Assembly (NCBI RefSeq): GCF_002849595.1
Contig: NZ_NRQR01000028.1
Span: 1-64,000 of the forward strand
From: Luteimonas rhizosphaerae
GTDB taxonomy: Bacteria; Pseudomonadota; Gammaproteobacteria; Xanthomonadales; Xanthomonadaceae
Length of the DNA stretch: 64,000 nucleotides
Direction: 5' to 3'
How positions within the stretch are numbered: position 1 is the stretch's first letter; every line of letters begins with the position of its first letter. Both the position numbers and the translations under genes were made by a program. Below, one piece after another: positions 18,545 to 30,700 of the stretch. The notes under the pieces were generated by a model, which searched no databases, was not told the DNA's origin, and saw only the letters and a program-made list of their open reading frames with translations.

Positions 18545-19450
18545 ATGTTCAAGCGATTCGGTTTGCTCATCGCCACCAACCTCGCGGTGCTGGCACTCGT
18601 CAGCGTCGTCATGGCCGTGTTCGGCCTCAACGCGTCCAGCAATATGGGCCTGCTGGTGTTCGCAGCGCTGTTTGGCTTCGGCGGCGCCTTCGTCTCGCTC
18701 GCATTGTCGAAGTGGTCGGCCAAGCGCTTCACCGGCGCCCAGGTCATCACCGAGCCACGCAACGAATCCGAGCGTTGGCTGCTGACGACCGTGCAGCGCC
18801 AGGCGCAACTGGCCGGCATCGGCATGCCGGAAGTCGCGATCTACGACGCGCCGGAGATCAACGCGTTCGCGACCGGCGCGCGCCGGGATGCCTCGCTGGT
18901 CGCGGTCTCGACCGGCCTGCTGCGTGCGATGACGCGCGACGAGGCGGAAGCGGTGCTCGCGCACGAGGTCAGCCACGTCGCCAACGGCGACATGGTGACG
19001 ATGACCCTGTTGCAGGGCGTGGTGAACACGTTCGTGATCTTCCTGGCGCGCGTCGTCGGCCGCGTGGTCGACAACTTTCTCAGCGGTGGCCGCGACAGCG
19101 GCGGCGGTGGGCTGGGCTACTTCGCGATCGTCTTCGTGCTCGACATGGTCTTCGGCCTGTTCGCCTCGATGATCACGATGTGGTTCTCGCGCCACCGCGA
19201 GTTTCGCGCCGACGCCGGCGCCGCGCAGCTGGCCAGCCGCGACAAGATGATCGCCGCGCTCGAGCGTCTGGCGCAGACCTACGGCCAGAGCACGTTGCCC
19301 AAGCAGGTGGCCGCGTTCGGTATCAGCGGTGGCGTGGGCACGGGCCTGAAGAAGCTGATGATGAGCCATCCGCCGCTCGACGAGCGCATCGCCGCGCTGC
19401 GCAATGCGCCGCTCGACCGCGACGCGGTGCGTCAGGGCATCGTCGCCTGA
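18545..19450 (+). CDS. htpX: Protease HtpX, membrane zinc metallopeptidase
   Basis: A 301-residue M48 membrane peptidase in quality control of inner-membrane proteins. Two N-terminal membrane helices (about residues 4-25 and 33-52), zinc motif [12 protein letters not shown], two further helices (about 155-215) and the third zinc ligand in [11 protein letters not shown], then the conserved [15 protein letters not shown]-terminus. Length and topology match E. coli HtpX. ATG 18545 is the family start. A strong terminator follows at 19473. Confidence 0.95.
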   Translation: MFKRFGLLIATNLAVLALVSVVMAVFGLNASSNMGLLVFAALFGFGGAFVSLALSKWSAKRFTGAQVITEPRNESERWLLTTVQRQAQLAGIGMPEVAIYDAPEINAFATGARRDASLVAVSTGLLRAMTRDEAEAVLAHEVSHVANGDMVTMTLLQGVVNTFVIFLARVVGRVVDNFLSGGRDSGGGGLGYFAIVFVLDMVFGLFASMITMWFSRHREFRADAGAAQLASRDKMIAALERLAQTYGQSTLPKQVAAFGISGGVGTGLKKLMMSHPPLDERIAALRNAPLDRDAVRQGIVA

Positions 19451-19472
19451 CGTTACGCGATGCTGGCACCGG

Positions 19473-19501
19473 AAAGCCCGCCTGATGGCGGGCTTTTTCT
19501 T
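19473..19501 (+). terminator. Rho-independent terminator of htpX
   Basis: An 8-bp stem AGCCCGCC/GGCGGGCT (19475-19482 with 19487-19494), TGAT loop and a T tract, 23 nt after the htpX stop. Confidence 0.93.
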
Positions 19502-19550
19502 GTGCGCAGTACGGTCGCGGGCCCAGGGCGGACGGCGTGTCCCGAAACGA

Positions 19551-19577
19551 AGAGCCCGCCTTGCGGCGGGCTCGTGC
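19551..19577 (-). terminator. Rho-independent terminator of the FimX-like gene
   Basis: A GAGCCCGCC/GGCGGGCTC 9-bp stem with TTGC loop at 19552-19573. On the minus strand it is followed by TTCGTTTCG. It lies about 20 nt beyond the stop of the 19598-21679 gene and is convergent with the htpX terminator. Confidence 0.75.
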
Positions 19578-19597
19578 GCATCGCAGACCGCGGTGGC

Positions 19598-21679
19598 TTA
19601 TTCGAAGTCGTAGTTCATCGATGGCGTCGGCGCGGCGAGGAAGTTGCCCTGCACGTAATCGATGTCGGCCGAGAACAGGATCGACATGCTGGCCGCGTCC
19701 TGGACGAACTCGGCGACCGTGCGGATGCCGATCTGCCGCGCCCGCTTGGCGATCTCGCGCACCCGTTCCTGGTTCTCGGCGTTCTGCGGCAGATCCTCGG
19801 TGAAGCTGCGGTCGAGCTTGAGCAGATGCGGCTGCAGATGGGTCAGCAGCTGGAACGAATCCAGGCCCACGCCGAACTGCTCGAGCGCGAAGCGGCAGTC
19901 GTAGACGCCGATCGCGGCGGCGAATTCCTGCGTTGCTTTCAGATGCGTGAAGACCTTCGATTCCGGCAACTGCAGCACCAGGTATTCGCCCGGTACCTGG
20001 TGCTCGGCCAGCTGCGCACCGATGAAGCGGGGCAGCGCGTCGCCTTCCAGCGAGGCCTGGCTGATCTTCACCAGCAATGTCGTCGGACGGTCTTCGCGCA
20101 GGCGCTGGCCCAGCGCCGCGATGGTGCGGCCGACGACGTGCTGATCGATCTCGGCCAGCATGCCGTTCTCTTCGGCGATGTGCAGGAAGCTGCCGGGTGC
20201 GATCAGTTCGCCATCGCCGCCGTCGAGCCGCAGCAGCGTCTCGTAGACCGGGGCGGTGTCGCCCTGCAGGTTGATGATCGGCTGGTAGTGCAGCAGGAAA
20301 CCTTCATCGTCGAGCGCGCTGCGGAGCTTCGCCACCCAGGCCCGGACCTGCTCTTCTTCGGCACGGTCGACCGCACCGGGATCGAAGATCTCGCAGCGGT
20401 TGCCGCCGGTGCCCAGCGCGGATTCGACCGAGCGCGTGGCGCGCGCCAGCACCTGGCCGACGTTGGCGATCTTCTCGCCGATCTGGACGCCGCCGATGCT
20501 GACGGTGACCACGCTCGAGCGCGCACCGATCTCGAACACGTGCGACGCGAAGGCTTCGCGGATGCGTTCGGCCATCGCCGCGGTCGCGTGGTAGCCGTCG
20601 TGGTGCAGCAGCACGGCCAGCGTGTGCTCGGCGTAGCGCGCCGCGGTGGCGTTGTCGCCCAGCTGCGCCTGCAGATGGACCGCGACCGCGTGCAGCAGTT
20701 CGTCGGCGTGGTCGAGGCCGATGTCGCCGAGCAACTGCTGGTGATGGTCGGGCTCGATCATCAGGAAGCCGTGCTTGCCGTCGCTCTGCGCGGCGTCGTC
20801 GACCGCGTCCTCGAGCGAGCGCAGGAAGGTCGGCCGGTTCAGCAGGCCCGTGACCTGGTCGCGCTGGCGCAGTTCCTCCAGCTCCAGGGCGAGGCCCGGG
20901 TCGATCAGCTCGCGGCGACGGAAGACCACCTGCAGGCAGGGTTCGCCTTCGTACTGCGCGGTCGCGAATTCCATCGACGCGGGAAAGACGTTGCCCTCGA
21001 TGTCGCGCGCTTCGATCTCGTGGCGCGCCGGCGGCGGTTCGCCCTTGCTGAGGCTCTTCAGAAGCGTCTTGAAGTTCTCGACGTGCTGCGGCGCGACCAT
21101 GTCCAGCAGCGAGACGCCTTCGACGTCCTCGAAGGCCTCGTAGCCGAACATTTCCAGATACGCCGGATTGGCGCGGATGTGCATGCCTTCGTGCACGTAG
21201 GCGATCGGGTCGCGCGAGGAATCGATCAGCGCATCGCAGCGGCGCTCGGTCTCGCGGACCCGCGATTCGAGCCGGCGCAGGGCGCGTCGCGCGTCGCGGT
21301 CGGCCCACTGTTCGCGCACGCAGGCCAGCAGCTGCTGCGGCGCATGGCGCAGCGCGACGGCACGCGCGCCGGCCAGCAGGGTGTCGACGTAGGACGACTC
21401 GTCCAGCGTGTCGGCCAGCGCGATGACGGCGACGTCCTTGCCGGTCCCGGCGACGCTCTGCATGACCCGTGCGAATGGCAGGGACGTCGACGCGATCGCC
21501 GCGAGCACCAGGTCCAGCGACTGGCTGCCGATCATCGTTTCGAGTTCGTCGACATCTGCCGGCCGCTGCGGGCGCACCGCGATCCCGGCGTTGCGCAGGC
21601 CGCTGACGACCGCCTCGGCATCCTCGACGCGGTCGTCGACGATCAGCAGGCGCAGCGGCGTGTCGGTGTGGTTCGGCAT
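19598..21679 (-). CDS. fimX: FimX-like REC-PAS-GGDEF-EAL protein, degenerate c-di-GMP enzyme
   Basis: A 693-residue cytoplasmic regulator with an N-terminal response-regulator-like domain (residues 8-125), a PAS domain (about 140-260), a GGDEF-like domain (about 275-420) and an EAL-like domain (about 430-685). The diguanylate cyclase motif GGDEF is replaced (RYAEHTLAVLL) and the EAL motif reads ETL, so neither activity is likely; this is the pattern of FimX, a c-di-GMP receptor that works with PilZ and PilB in type IV pilus extension. The REC domain lacks the usual phospho-acceptor environment. No pilus genes flank it here. Start ATG 21679 gives a normal length. Confidence 0.82.
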   Translation of the reverse strand: MPNHTDTPLRLLIVDDRVEDAEAVVSGLRNAGIAVRPQRPADVDELETMIGSQSLDLVLAAIASTSLPFARVMQSVAGTGKDVAVIALADTLDESSYVDTLLAGARAVALRHAPQQLLACVREQWADRDARRALRRLESRVRETERRCDALIDSSRDPIAYVHEGMHIRANPAYLEMFGYEAFEDVEGVSLLDMVAPQHVENFKTLLKSLSKGEPPPARHEIEARDIEGNVFPASMEFATAQYEGEPCLQVVFRRRELIDPGLALELEELRQRDQVTGLLNRPTFLRSLEDAVDDAAQSDGKHGFLMIEPDHHQQLLGDIGLDHADELLHAVAVHLQAQLGDNATAARYAEHTLAVLLHHDGYHATAAMAERIREAFASHVFEIGARSSVVTVSIGGVQIGEKIANVGQVLARATRSVESALGTGGNRCEIFDPGAVDRAEEEQVRAWVAKLRSALDDEGFLLHYQPIINLQGDTAPVYETLLRLDGGDGELIAPGSFLHIAEENGMLAEIDQHVVGRTIAALGQRLREDRPTTLLVKISQASLEGDALPRFIGAQLAEHQVPGEYLVLQLPESKVFTHLKATQEFAAAIGVYDCRFALEQFGVGLDSFQLLTHLQPHLLKLDRSFTEDLPQNAENQERVREIAKRARQIGIRTVAEFVQDAASMSILFSADIDYVQGNFLAAPTPSMNYDFE

Positions 21680-21703
21680 TCGGGTCTCCGAGGGCAGTGG
21701 GCG

Positions 21704-22747
<1,044 letters not shown>

Positions 22748-22839
22748 GGGGACTGTGATCCAGAAGCGGAACGCGGCCGTGCCGCGGCCGCAATCCCCAT
22801 AGTGTAGCCGCCGCCGATGGCGGCCCAGCAGGAGCGAAG

Positions 22840-23406
22840 ATGGCCAGCTACGGCATGAACGACGTCAAGAACGGACAGAAGATCCTGGTCAACAACGATC
22901 CCTGCGTGATCACCGAGACCGAATACGTCAAGCCGGGCAAGGGCCAGGCGTTCACCCGCATCAAGTACCGCAACATCAAGTCGGGCCGCGTCGTCGAGCT
23001 GACGATGAAGGCGACCGATTCGCTGGAAGTGGCCGACGTCATGGACACCGACATGCGCTTCCTCTACGCCGACGGTGAATACTGGCACTTCATGGACCCC
23101 GAGTCCTTCGAGCAGGTCCAGGCCGACAAGGCCGGCGTCGGCGATGCCGCCAAGTACCTAAAGGGCGAGGAAGACTGCGTGGTCACCCTGTGGAACGGCA
23201 ATCCGATCGCGGTGCAGCCGCCGAACTTCGTCGACCTGAAGATCGTCGAGACCGACCCCGGCGTGCGCGGCGACACCTCCGGCGGCGGCGGCAAGCCGGC
23301 CACGCTGGAAACCGGTGCGGTGGTGCGTGTGCCGCTGTTCGTCAGTCAGGAAGAGACCATCAAGGTCGACACCCGCTCCGGCGAGTACGTCAGCCGGGTC
23401 AAGTGA
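22840..23406 (+). CDS. efp: Elongation factor P
   Basis: A translation factor that relieves ribosome stalling at polyproline. The 188-residue protein has the KOW-like domain I with the modification loop KPGKGQAF (acceptor Lys near residue 34), then two OB domains with [17 protein letters not shown] and the C-terminal [13 protein letters not shown] signature. The KPGKGQ loop and divergent epmB indicate beta-lysylation rather than rhamnosylation. The GAGCGAAG just upstream of ATG 22840 serves as ribosome-binding site. The last bases overlap the GTG start of the next gene. Confidence 0.98.
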   Translation: MASYGMNDVKNGQKILVNNDPCVITETEYVKPGKGQAFTRIKYRNIKSGRVVELTMKATDSLEVADVMDTDMRFLYADGEYWHFMDPESFEQVQADKAGVGDAAKYLKGEEDCVVTLWNGNPIAVQPPNFVDLKIVETDPGVRGDTSGGGGKPATLETGAVVRVPLFVSQEETIKVDTRSGEYVSRVK

Positions 23407-24236
23407 TCGCGACGCGCGCCCGGCGCACGGGGGCAGGCGCGCTGGCGCTCCTGCTCGCGGCCGTTGGCGCGCCGGGCGTCGTCTTCGCAGCCGAGGCCTG
23501 TCCTGCGCCGATCATCCGCGCGCTCGCCGATGCGTCGCTGCTCCCCGCCGATGGCGCACCGGCCCTCGTGGCCCAGGCCTGTCGCGTGTGGCCGTTCGAT
23601 CCCGCGCTGTCGCTCGCGGCGGTGGCGTATCCGTTGCCGGCGTCCGAGGCCCCTGTGCCGCGCGAACTGCGCCTGGTCGTCGCCGTACTCGGGACGCAGG
23701 ATACCCGGCCGCTCGCCGTGCACACGACGGATCTGGCGGAAGACGCGGTCTTCGCGCTCGATGCGGATGGCCTGCGCCTCGACACCGCGCGCTACGACCT
23801 CGCCCCCGGCGTGCGCGCGTTCGGCGTGGTGCTGCGCAGCGCCGCGCCGGGGGCGAGCTGTCCCGACGGGCGCTTCAATGACGAACTCACCCTGTACGTG
23901 CGCAATGGCAGCGCCTTGCGGCCCGTGTTCTCGAGCTATCTCGAGCTCTGGCAACGGATCGAAGGCGAACCCTGCAGCTGGACGCTCGACCAGCGTCTGG
24001 TGACCGAAGACGCGGCCCTCAGCATCGGTGTGGAGCCGGGCACGCACCATGGCTATGCCGACCTGCGCGTGATCGCGAACGTGTCGCGCACCGAACGCGC
24101 GACGGGCAGTAGCGGGGACGACGCGGTGACGACGCAGCGCCGGGCGAGCCGGGTCGTGCATTACGACGGCGCCCGATACGATGTCGATGCCTTGCACAAC
24201 GGCTTTTTCTGGATCCGGGATCCCGTGGACGAATGA
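23403..24236 (+). CDS. Exported protein of unknown function
   Basis: A 277-residue protein that I do not recognise. The N-terminus is a classic Sec signal (basic [10 protein letters not shown], hydrophobic [13 protein letters not shown], cleavage likely after VFA), so it is periplasmic. The mature part has at least four cysteines (for example EACPAP, ACRVWPF, GASCPDG, EPCSW) that could pair, and a beta-rich pattern with [18 protein letters not shown] at the end. The start is GTG 23403, whose bases overlap the efp stop. It ends in an ATGA overlap with mtaD, so efp, this gene and mtaD are probably one transcript. Confidence 0.75.
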   Translation: MIATRARRTGAGALALLLAAVGAPGVVFAAEACPAPIIRALADASLLPADGAPALVAQACRVWPFDPALSLAAVAYPLPASEAPVPRELRLVVAVLGTQDTRPLAVHTTDLAEDAVFALDADGLRLDTARYDLAPGVRAFGVVLRSAAPGASCPDGRFNDELTLYVRNGSALRPVFSSYLELWQRIEGEPCSWTLDQRLVTEDAALSIGVEPGTHHGYADLRVIANVSRTERATGSSGDDAVTTQRRASRVVHYDGARYDVDALHNGFFWIRDPVDE

Positions 24237-25582
24237 ACATGCATGACGCCCCCCTGCACACCATCGACCTGCTGATCGAGGCGGGTTTCGTGGTCCCCGT
24301 CGAGCCGCACGCGGTCGTGCTCGAAGCCCACGCGGTCGCCGTGCACGACGGCCAGATCGTGGCCGTGCTGCCGGTCGCCGAGGCGCGCACCCGCTTCGCG
24401 CCGAAGGAGACCGTGTCGCGCCCGCAGTCGGCGGTGCTGCCCGGACTGGTCAACGCGCATACCCACAATCCGATGACGCTGCTGCGCGGCATCGCCGACG
24501 ACCTACCCTTGAAGGTGTGGCTGCAGGAGCACATCTGGCCGATCGAGGGCGCGGTGATCGGCCCGGCGTTCGTCGCCGACGGCATCACCCTGGCGCTCGC
24601 GGAAATGCTTCGCGGGGGCACCACTTGCGTCAACGAGAACTACTTCTTTCCCGACGTGCAGGCCGCCGTCTACAAGCGGCACGGCTTCCGCGCGCGGATC
24701 GGTCTGCCGGTCATCGATTTCCCCACCGCCTGGGCGTCCAGCGACGACGAATACTTCGACAAGGCCGGTGAGGTCCACGACCAGTGGCGCGACGATCCGC
24801 TGATCGCGATGGCGTTCGCGCCGCATGCGCCGTACACGGTCAACGATGCGAATTTCGAGCGCATCCGCATGCTCGCCGACCAGCTCGACCTGCCGGTGCA
24901 CCTGCACCTGCACGAAACGGCGCAGGAGGTCGAGCAGTCGATCACCGAGCACGGCCAGCGTCCGCTCGCGCGCCTGGATCGGCTGGGCCTGGTCAACGAC
25001 CGGCTGATCGCGGTCCACATGACCCAGCTGACCGACGCCGAGATCCACCTGTGCGCCGAACGCGGCGTCAGCGTCGTGCACTGCCCGGAATCGAATCTCA
25101 AGCTGGCGTCCGGCTTCTGCCCGGCCTGTGCGCTCGAGCGCGCAGGCGTGACGCTCGCGATCGGCACCGACGGCGTCGCCAGCAACAACGACCTCGACAT
25201 GTTCGGCGAGACCCGCACCGCGGCGATCCTGGCCAAGGCGGTCGCCAACGATGCCGCCGGTTTCGACGCGTTCACGGCGCTGCGCGCGGCGACGCTGGGC
25301 GGCGCGAAGGCGATCGGCTTCGAGCATCTGGTCGGCTCGATCGAGCCGGGCAAGCAGGCCGACCTGATCTGTGTCGACCTGTCGCCGGTCGAGACCCAGC
25401 CGCTGCACCATGTGGTGTCGCAGCTGGTCTACGCCGCGGGCCGCCACCAGGTCAGCGACGTGTGGATCGCCGGGCAGTCCAAACTGCGCGAGCGCGTGCT
25501 GGTCGACCTCGACCTCGACGCGATCGGCGCCAACGCGCGCCAGTGGCGCGACCGTATTTCCACGCTCCAGACCCGCGCCTGA
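24233..25582 (+). CDS. mtaD: 5-methylthioadenosine/S-adenosylhomocysteine deaminase (amidohydrolase family)
   Basis: A 449-residue TRZ/ATZ-type metal-dependent hydrolase expected to deaminate MTA/SAH to the inosine forms for purine and methionine salvage. Metal ligands: NAHTHNPM (HXH), a His in [10 protein letters not shown], His in the VVHCPESN region and Asp in [14 protein letters not shown], all characteristic of MtaD. Start ATG 24233 overlaps the previous stop by 4 nt; ubiG follows after 10 nt. A guanine or other aminohydrolase activity cannot be excluded from sequence alone. Confidence 0.9.
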   Translation: MNMHDAPLHTIDLLIEAGFVVPVEPHAVVLEAHAVAVHDGQIVAVLPVAEARTRFAPKETVSRPQSAVLPGLVNAHTHNPMTLLRGIADDLPLKVWLQEHIWPIEGAVIGPAFVADGITLALAEMLRGGTTCVNENYFFPDVQAAVYKRHGFRARIGLPVIDFPTAWASSDDEYFDKAGEVHDQWRDDPLIAMAFAPHAPYTVNDANFERIRMLADQLDLPVHLHLHETAQEVEQSITEHGQRPLARLDRLGLVNDRLIAVHMTQLTDAEIHLCAERGVSVVHCPESNLKLASGFCPACALERAGVTLAIGTDGVASNNDLDMFGETRTAAILAKAVANDAAGFDAFTALRAATLGGAKAIGFEHLVGSIEPGKQADLICVDLSPVETQPLHHVVSQLVYAAGRHQVSDVWIAGQSKLRERVLVDLDLDAIGANARQWRDRISTLQTRA

Positions 25583-25592
25583 CGAGGTTCGC

Positions 25593-26318
25593 ATGACCGC
25601 CCCCCACGAGTCCGCACGACACGACAACTTCCACCAGGCCGAACTCGACAAGTTCGGCGCGCTGGCCAATCGCTGGTGGGACCAGGCCGGGCCGCAAAAG
25701 GCCCTGCACGCGCTGAATCCCGCGCGGCTCGGTTACGTGCGCGAGCGCGTCCAGCTCGACGGCGCGGCCGTCCTCGATGTTGGCTGCGGTGGCGGCCTGC
25801 TGAGCGAAGCGATGGCCCGGAACGGCGCGAAGGTCGTCGCGATCGACCTGGCCGAGGATCTGGTGCGCGTGGCCAAACTGCACGGTCTCGAATCCGGCGT
25901 GCAGGTCGACTACCGCGTGCAGTCGGTCGAGGCGCTGGCCGCCGAGCGGCCGGGCAGTTTCGATGCGATCACCTGCATGGAAATGCTGGAGCACGTGCCC
26001 GATCCCGGCGCGATCCTGCAGGCCTGCGCGACGTTACTCAAGCCGGGCGGCCGGCTTTTCGTCTCGACGCTCAACCGCACGCCGGCCGCGTTCGCACTGG
26101 CGATCGTCGGCGCCGAATACGTCGCGCGCCTGCTGCCGCGCGGCACCCACCAGTACGACGCGTTCATCAAGCCCGCCGAACTCGCCGCGTGGCTGCGCGA
26201 TGCCGGGCTGGCGCTCGAGGACGTCAGCGGCCTGATGTACGAACCGTGGCGCAACGCCGCCCGCATCGTCTCGCGGACCGACGTCAACTATCTGGCCTGC
26301 GCGCGGAAGCCGGCTTGA
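25593..26318 (+). CDS. ubiG: Ubiquinone biosynthesis O-methyltransferase UbiG
   Basis: A SAM-dependent methyltransferase performing both O-methylations in ubiquinone synthesis. The 241-residue product has the [18 protein letters not shown] motif, [26 protein letters not shown] and the membrane-association segment [16 protein letters not shown] of UbiG. ATG 25593. Its stop overlaps the TTG start of the next gene (TTGA). Confidence 0.96.
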   Translation: MTAPHESARHDNFHQAELDKFGALANRWWDQAGPQKALHALNPARLGYVRERVQLDGAAVLDVGCGGGLLSEAMARNGAKVVAIDLAEDLVRVAKLHGLESGVQVDYRVQSVEALAAERPGSFDAITCMEMLEHVPDPGAILQACATLLKPGGRLFVSTLNRTPAAFALAIVGAEYVARLLPRGTHQYDAFIKPAELAAWLRDAGLALEDVSGLMYEPWRNAARIVSRTDVNYLACARKPA

Positions 26319-27016
26319 CCGCCGTCTCCGATGCCGCGCCTGCGCGCGCCCGGTTTCCCGACGGCGTGCTGTTCGATCTCGACGGCACCCTGCTCGACAG
26401 CGCCCCGGACATGCTCGCGACGGTGAACCGCATGCGCGCCGACCGCCAGCGGCCGCCGGTGACGCTGGCCGCGATCCGTCCGCATGTCTCGCGCGGCGCG
26501 CGCGCGATGGCGTCGGCGGCGTTCCCGGAGTTCGATCCGGCCCAGGTCATCGATCTGGTGCCGGAATTCCTCGCGGTCTACCAGCAGGAACTCGGCCGGC
26601 ACAGCGTGCTGTTCGACGGCGTCGAGGCGATGCTGGCGGCGCTGGAAGCGGCGGGCACGCCCTGGGGCATCGTCACCAACAAGCCGGAGTATCTGGCGCG
26701 CGACATCCTGCCGCAGCTCGGCTGGCAGACGCGTTGCGGCGTGCTGGTCGGCGGCGACACCCTGGCCGAGCGCAAGCCGCATCCGCTGCCGCTGCTGCAT
26801 GCCGCCGACGCGATCGGCATTCCCGCGCACCGTTGCGCCTACGTCGGCGACGACGCGCGCGACATCCTCGCCGCGCAGGCCGCGGGCATGCCGTCGGTCG
26901 TCGCGTTGTGGGGCTACCGCCTCGACGACGACGACCCGGTCGCCTGGGGCGGCGACGTGATGGTCGACGCCGCCGCGGCGCTGTGCGATGCCGCGACCTG
27001 GCCCGTATTCGAATGA
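26315..27016 (+). CDS. gph: HAD-family phosphatase, Gph/MupP-like
   Basis: A 233-residue haloacid-dehalogenase phosphatase. It shows the nucleophile motif [15 protein letters not shown], motif II IVTNKP, motif III Lys (ERKPHP) and motif [10 protein letters not shown]. Family members are phosphoglycolate phosphatase (Gph) and, directly next to ubiG in pseudomonads, the N-acetylmuramic acid 6-phosphate phosphatase MupP of cell-wall recycling. The ubiG linkage makes MupP equally likely. Start TTG 26315 overlaps the ubiG stop. Confidence 0.87.
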   Translation: MTAVSDAAPARARFPDGVLFDLDGTLLDSAPDMLATVNRMRADRQRPPVTLAAIRPHVSRGARAMASAAFPEFDPAQVIDLVPEFLAVYQQELGRHSVLFDGVEAMLAALEAAGTPWGIVTNKPEYLARDILPQLGWQTRCGVLVGGDTLAERKPHPLPLLHAADAIGIPAHRCAYVGDDARDILAAQAAGMPSVVALWGYRLDDDDPVAWGGDVMVDAAAALCDAATWPVFE

Positions 27017-27684
27017 ACGCCACGAGCGACGGCGACACCGATTTCCTCGCCAAGTGGCAGGCGCGCTGGCCGGAGTGGCGGATCGCCGCTGCCTTCGTGC
27101 CCGAAGCCCAGCGCACGCGCCTGCAGGCCTGGTTCGGCCTGCTCGACGAGCTGACCGACGCCGCGTGGGCGGGCGCCGATCCGACCCCGGGTCTGGCCAA
27201 GCTCGCGTGGTGGCAGGAAGAACTGCAGGGCTGGGCGAAGCAGGCGCGTCGCCATCCGCTGGCGGTGCCGCTGTATCGCAGCGACGCACCGTGGCAGACG
27301 CTCGCGCTGGCGCTGCGCAACCTGCCGGCCATGCGCGAGGATCCCGACGCCGCTGGCGCGCATCTCGCGTCGCTGCAGGATCTGGCTCGCGCCGTCGCCG
27401 CCTGCGAGCGGCATCTGTTCGACGAGAACGGGCAGGCGAGCGCCGCGGTCCATCCGCATGCGGCGCCCCTGTTGGCCTCCCAGGCCTTCCTGACAGGCAG
27501 TCGCATCTTGGCCGAGGCCTTGCTGGCGGCCTGGCCAGCACGTGGCAGCGGCACCCGGCCGCGCCGTCTCCACGACACCATCCTGCACGGCCGCCTGCAG
27601 ATCCTGGCGCGCAGCGGCCAGGTCGACGCGGTGTCCGCACCGGCGATGCTGGTCCGCAGCTGGCGCGCGGCGCGCGCGGGCTGA
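27013..27684 (+). CDS. Squalene/phytoene-synthase-like protein, divergent
   Basis: A 223-residue, helix-rich, Trp-rich protein (WQARWPEWRIAAAFVP; LAWWQEELQGWAKQARRHPL). The second segment matches the position of the squalene/phytoene synthase helix that normally carries substrate-binding Asp residues, but clear DXXXD prenyl-diphosphate motifs are not present. Catalysis is therefore doubtful, and a regulatory or structural role is possible. Start ATG 27013 overlaps the previous stop in ATGA, making it the last gene of the efp-led overlapped run. A terminator follows. Confidence 0.65.
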   Translation: MNATSDGDTDFLAKWQARWPEWRIAAAFVPEAQRTRLQAWFGLLDELTDAAWAGADPTPGLAKLAWWQEELQGWAKQARRHPLAVPLYRSDAPWQTLALALRNLPAMREDPDAAGAHLASLQDLARAVAACERHLFDENGQASAAVHPHAAPLLASQAFLTGSRILAEALLAAWPARGSGTRPRRLHDTILHGRLQILARSGQVDAVSAPAMLVRSWRAARAG

Positions 27685-27737
27685 GGCGGTGGTCCGTCCG
27701 GGAGGCGAGGACGACCTGACGACGGGTCGGCGCCAGT

Positions 27738-27771
27738 AAAAAAAAAGGGAGCGGCCGGAGCCGCTCCCTTT
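27738..27771 (-). terminator. Bidirectional terminator between two convergent genes
   Basis: The stem AAAGGGAGCGG/CCGCTCCCTTT (27744-27754 with 27761-27771) has a nine-A run on its left side (27738-27746), which becomes a U tract on the minus strand for the autotransporter transcript. The TTTCGTT on the right can serve the plus-strand operon. Confidence 0.93.
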
Positions 27772-27791
27772 CGTTCAACAGAGCGCCGCGA

Positions 27792-30700
27792 TCAGAACTG
27801 CACGGAGAACCGTGCGTTCGCGCCGTGATCGCGGGCGTCGTCCGCGAGCACGCCGCTGTAGCCGAGTTCCAGCAGGCTGTTGGCCGACGTGCGCGCCGCG
27901 ATCCCCAGCTCGACCAGGGTCGCCTCGTCGGTGATCGCCGGACCACGTACGCCGGCCCAGTTGCTGCCGTCCCACGAGACCTGCGAGGTGCGGTGCTGGT
28001 CGCCGCCGGCGTAGCGATAGCCGACGTTGCCGCGCAGGCTCAACCAGGTCTGCTCCTGCGCGCTGCCGCGCAGATTGACGTTGAAGCGCAGGCCCGCCGT
28101 CGTCAGGTCGAGGCGCGTGTCCGTCGCCTGGCCCTGCAACGCGGCCGCGCCGCCGTCTTCGCGGAAGCCGTCCGTGTCCAGCGCCACATGCGCGTACTGC
28201 AGGTAAGGCTCGAGTTCCCAGGCATCGAAGCCGAGACGGTAGCCCGCTTCGATGAAGCCCTGCCAGGCGGTGGCGTCGTAGCCCGCACGCAGGTCGTCGG
28301 TGTAACCGGCGAACGCCACCTGCCGCTCGGCGTCCAGCTCGTGCCACGCGTACGAATAGCCGGCGCGCACGCCGAACCCGGCCCACGACTGGCTCGCGTA
28401 GACGCCGACGTGGCGGGTGTCGACCTCGCCCTCGGCGCTGCGCAGCCGCGCGTCGAAGTCGGTCGTGCCGGTGCCGCCGAAAGCGCCGACGCGCCAGCCG
28501 TCGCCGAACACGTGGTCGATGCCGACCAGCGCAGCGGTGCCGCTGTAGTCGACGCGTGCCGCGTTGCCGTCGCCGGCGATACGGCCGCCCTGACGGTGCA
28601 CTTCGACCCAGGCGCCGGTGCCGGCGTCCGCGTCGTGCTGGCTGCGGAACCCATCCTGGCCGCTGGCGGCGCGCGACAGCGCGGCGTCGCGGACCAGCCG
28701 GCCACTGTCGATCAGCACCTGCTGGGCGCTGGCATGGATCTCGCCCGACAACTGGTCGAACGCGGCCCGCGCCTCGTCGACGCCCAGTTGGGTCAACGGG
28801 ACGAGCAGCCCCTGGTCGTCCGCCAGCGCATCCAATGCCGTCGCGGTGGCCTGCTGGTTGCCGGTGACGGCCGCCGTGGTGAGCGAGGCGCCGCGGGCGA
28901 CGGCGATGTCCAGCGTCGTCGGCGCGTACAGCAGCGACAGCGACAGGAACGGCGACAGCGCGGAGCCGTCGACGGCGTCGAATTCACCGGTCAGACCGCC
29001 GTCGGCGGTCAGCACGCGGTACTGCTGGCCGAGCAGATAGGTGCCCGGTTCCGGCGCCGCGGTCAGGGTGCCGCCAAGCAGCTCGGCGGTCCCGGTCACG
29101 CGCAGCAGATCCGCCTGGTCCGGCGGCGCCAGCTCCGCGAGCAGCGTCGCGTCCGCGGTGTGGGTGTAGTCGCCGTCGACCGTCAGGGTGCCGATCGAAT
29201 TGCCGGGCGCAATGAGGCCCGCCACCCAGGTGTCGCCGAGCGTGCCGCTGCCGCCGAGCACGCCGTCGCGCTCGACGCGGGTCAGGCCACCGGAGACGGT
29301 GCCGTTGACCACGGCCTCGCCGCTGGCGATCGTCAGCGCACTGCCGCTCAGGCTGCCGTTGACCAGCAGGCCGCCGCCATCGACGCGGACGTCGCCGGTC
29401 AGGGCGTTGTCGCCGTCGAGTTCCAGCAGGCCGTCGGTCACGGTCGCACCGGCGAAGCTGTTGTCGCCGGACAGGCGCAGCCAGCCGATGCCGGACTTGG
29501 TCAGCCGGCCGGGGCCGCCGATGTCGTTGGTCCAGTCGTCCCAGGCCCCGCCTTCCCAGACCTTGTGGCCGCCGGCGACCGTGCGCATGTCGACGTCGGT
29601 GTCGACGCGCAGCAGGCCCGGCCCTTCGATCGCCTTCCGGAGGTCGAGCAGACCCCAGCCGTAGATCTCGTCGACGCCTTCTTCGCCGAGGTCGGTCGCC
29701 GTGGTCAGCATCACGTCGCGGACCTGGGCGCCATTCGAAGCGCAGGTTGCCGCCGGCGTCGACCACCCAGTCGGCCACGATGTTCTCGTCACCCGCGTAC
29801 ACCGTCGACGTGATGAACGAGCCCGGCGCCGCCAGACACCATTCCGCGGTCACGCCGCACTTCATCGACTGGCTGCTCAGGCCGAGCTGCTGGTCGACGT
29901 TGACCACGCTGACCCAGTACTGCTCGATCTCGGGGAAGAGCATCGGCAGCGTTGCCGGCGCGCTGGCCTGCGGGCTCGATGCCGGCGTGGCGTTGACGCC
30001 GCTGTTGCCTGCCGCCACGACCTGCAGCATGCCGGAGTCGCGCGAGGCGGCGGCCATCTGCTCGAAAGTCGCGGCGATGCCCGGATCCGCCATCAGCGCC
30101 TCGTGGTAGAGCTCCACCTCGTCCGGCGTATAGGCCTCGTAGGTGTAGCCCCAGCTGTGGTTCATCGCCTGCACGCCGTGTGCGATGGCCTGCTCGTACA
30201 TCTGCGCGAAGGCGGTGCTGTCGGCGCCGGTGCCGTAGGTCGAACACTGACCGAAGAAATAGCACGGGACGTCGACGATGGTCAGGCTGTCGTTGAACAG
30301 CCGCGCCGAGCTCAGGTCCGCGCCGAAGGCGACACCGTGCATGCCGCTGCCGTCGCGATTGGCCGCGATGGTGCCGGCGACGTGCGTGCCGTGGCTGCCG
30401 TAGTAATAGAACGTGTTGCCCCACAGGTAATCGTTGGCGGGGTTGGGGAAGTATTGGGCCAGCGACGGGTCGTAGTACTCGGCGTCGATCGCGACCTGGT
30501 CGCCTTCGGAGTAGAAGCACGCGTCCGGTCCGGCGAGCACGGTGCCGTCGGCGCATCGGCTGCCATCGGCCAGCAGCTCGGCCATCACGATCGAACGGTG
30601 GTCCTTGCCCGCGAACTCCGGATGGTCCAGACCCGCGCCGGAATCCAGCAGGCCGAGCCGCACGCCGGCACCCGAGAGGCCGCGCGCATACGCGTGGTGC

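Noticed and set aside
27738..27746. Nine-A run as a programmed slippage site
   Set aside because: It lies between convergent genes beside a terminator stem, where a poly-U tract is expected.
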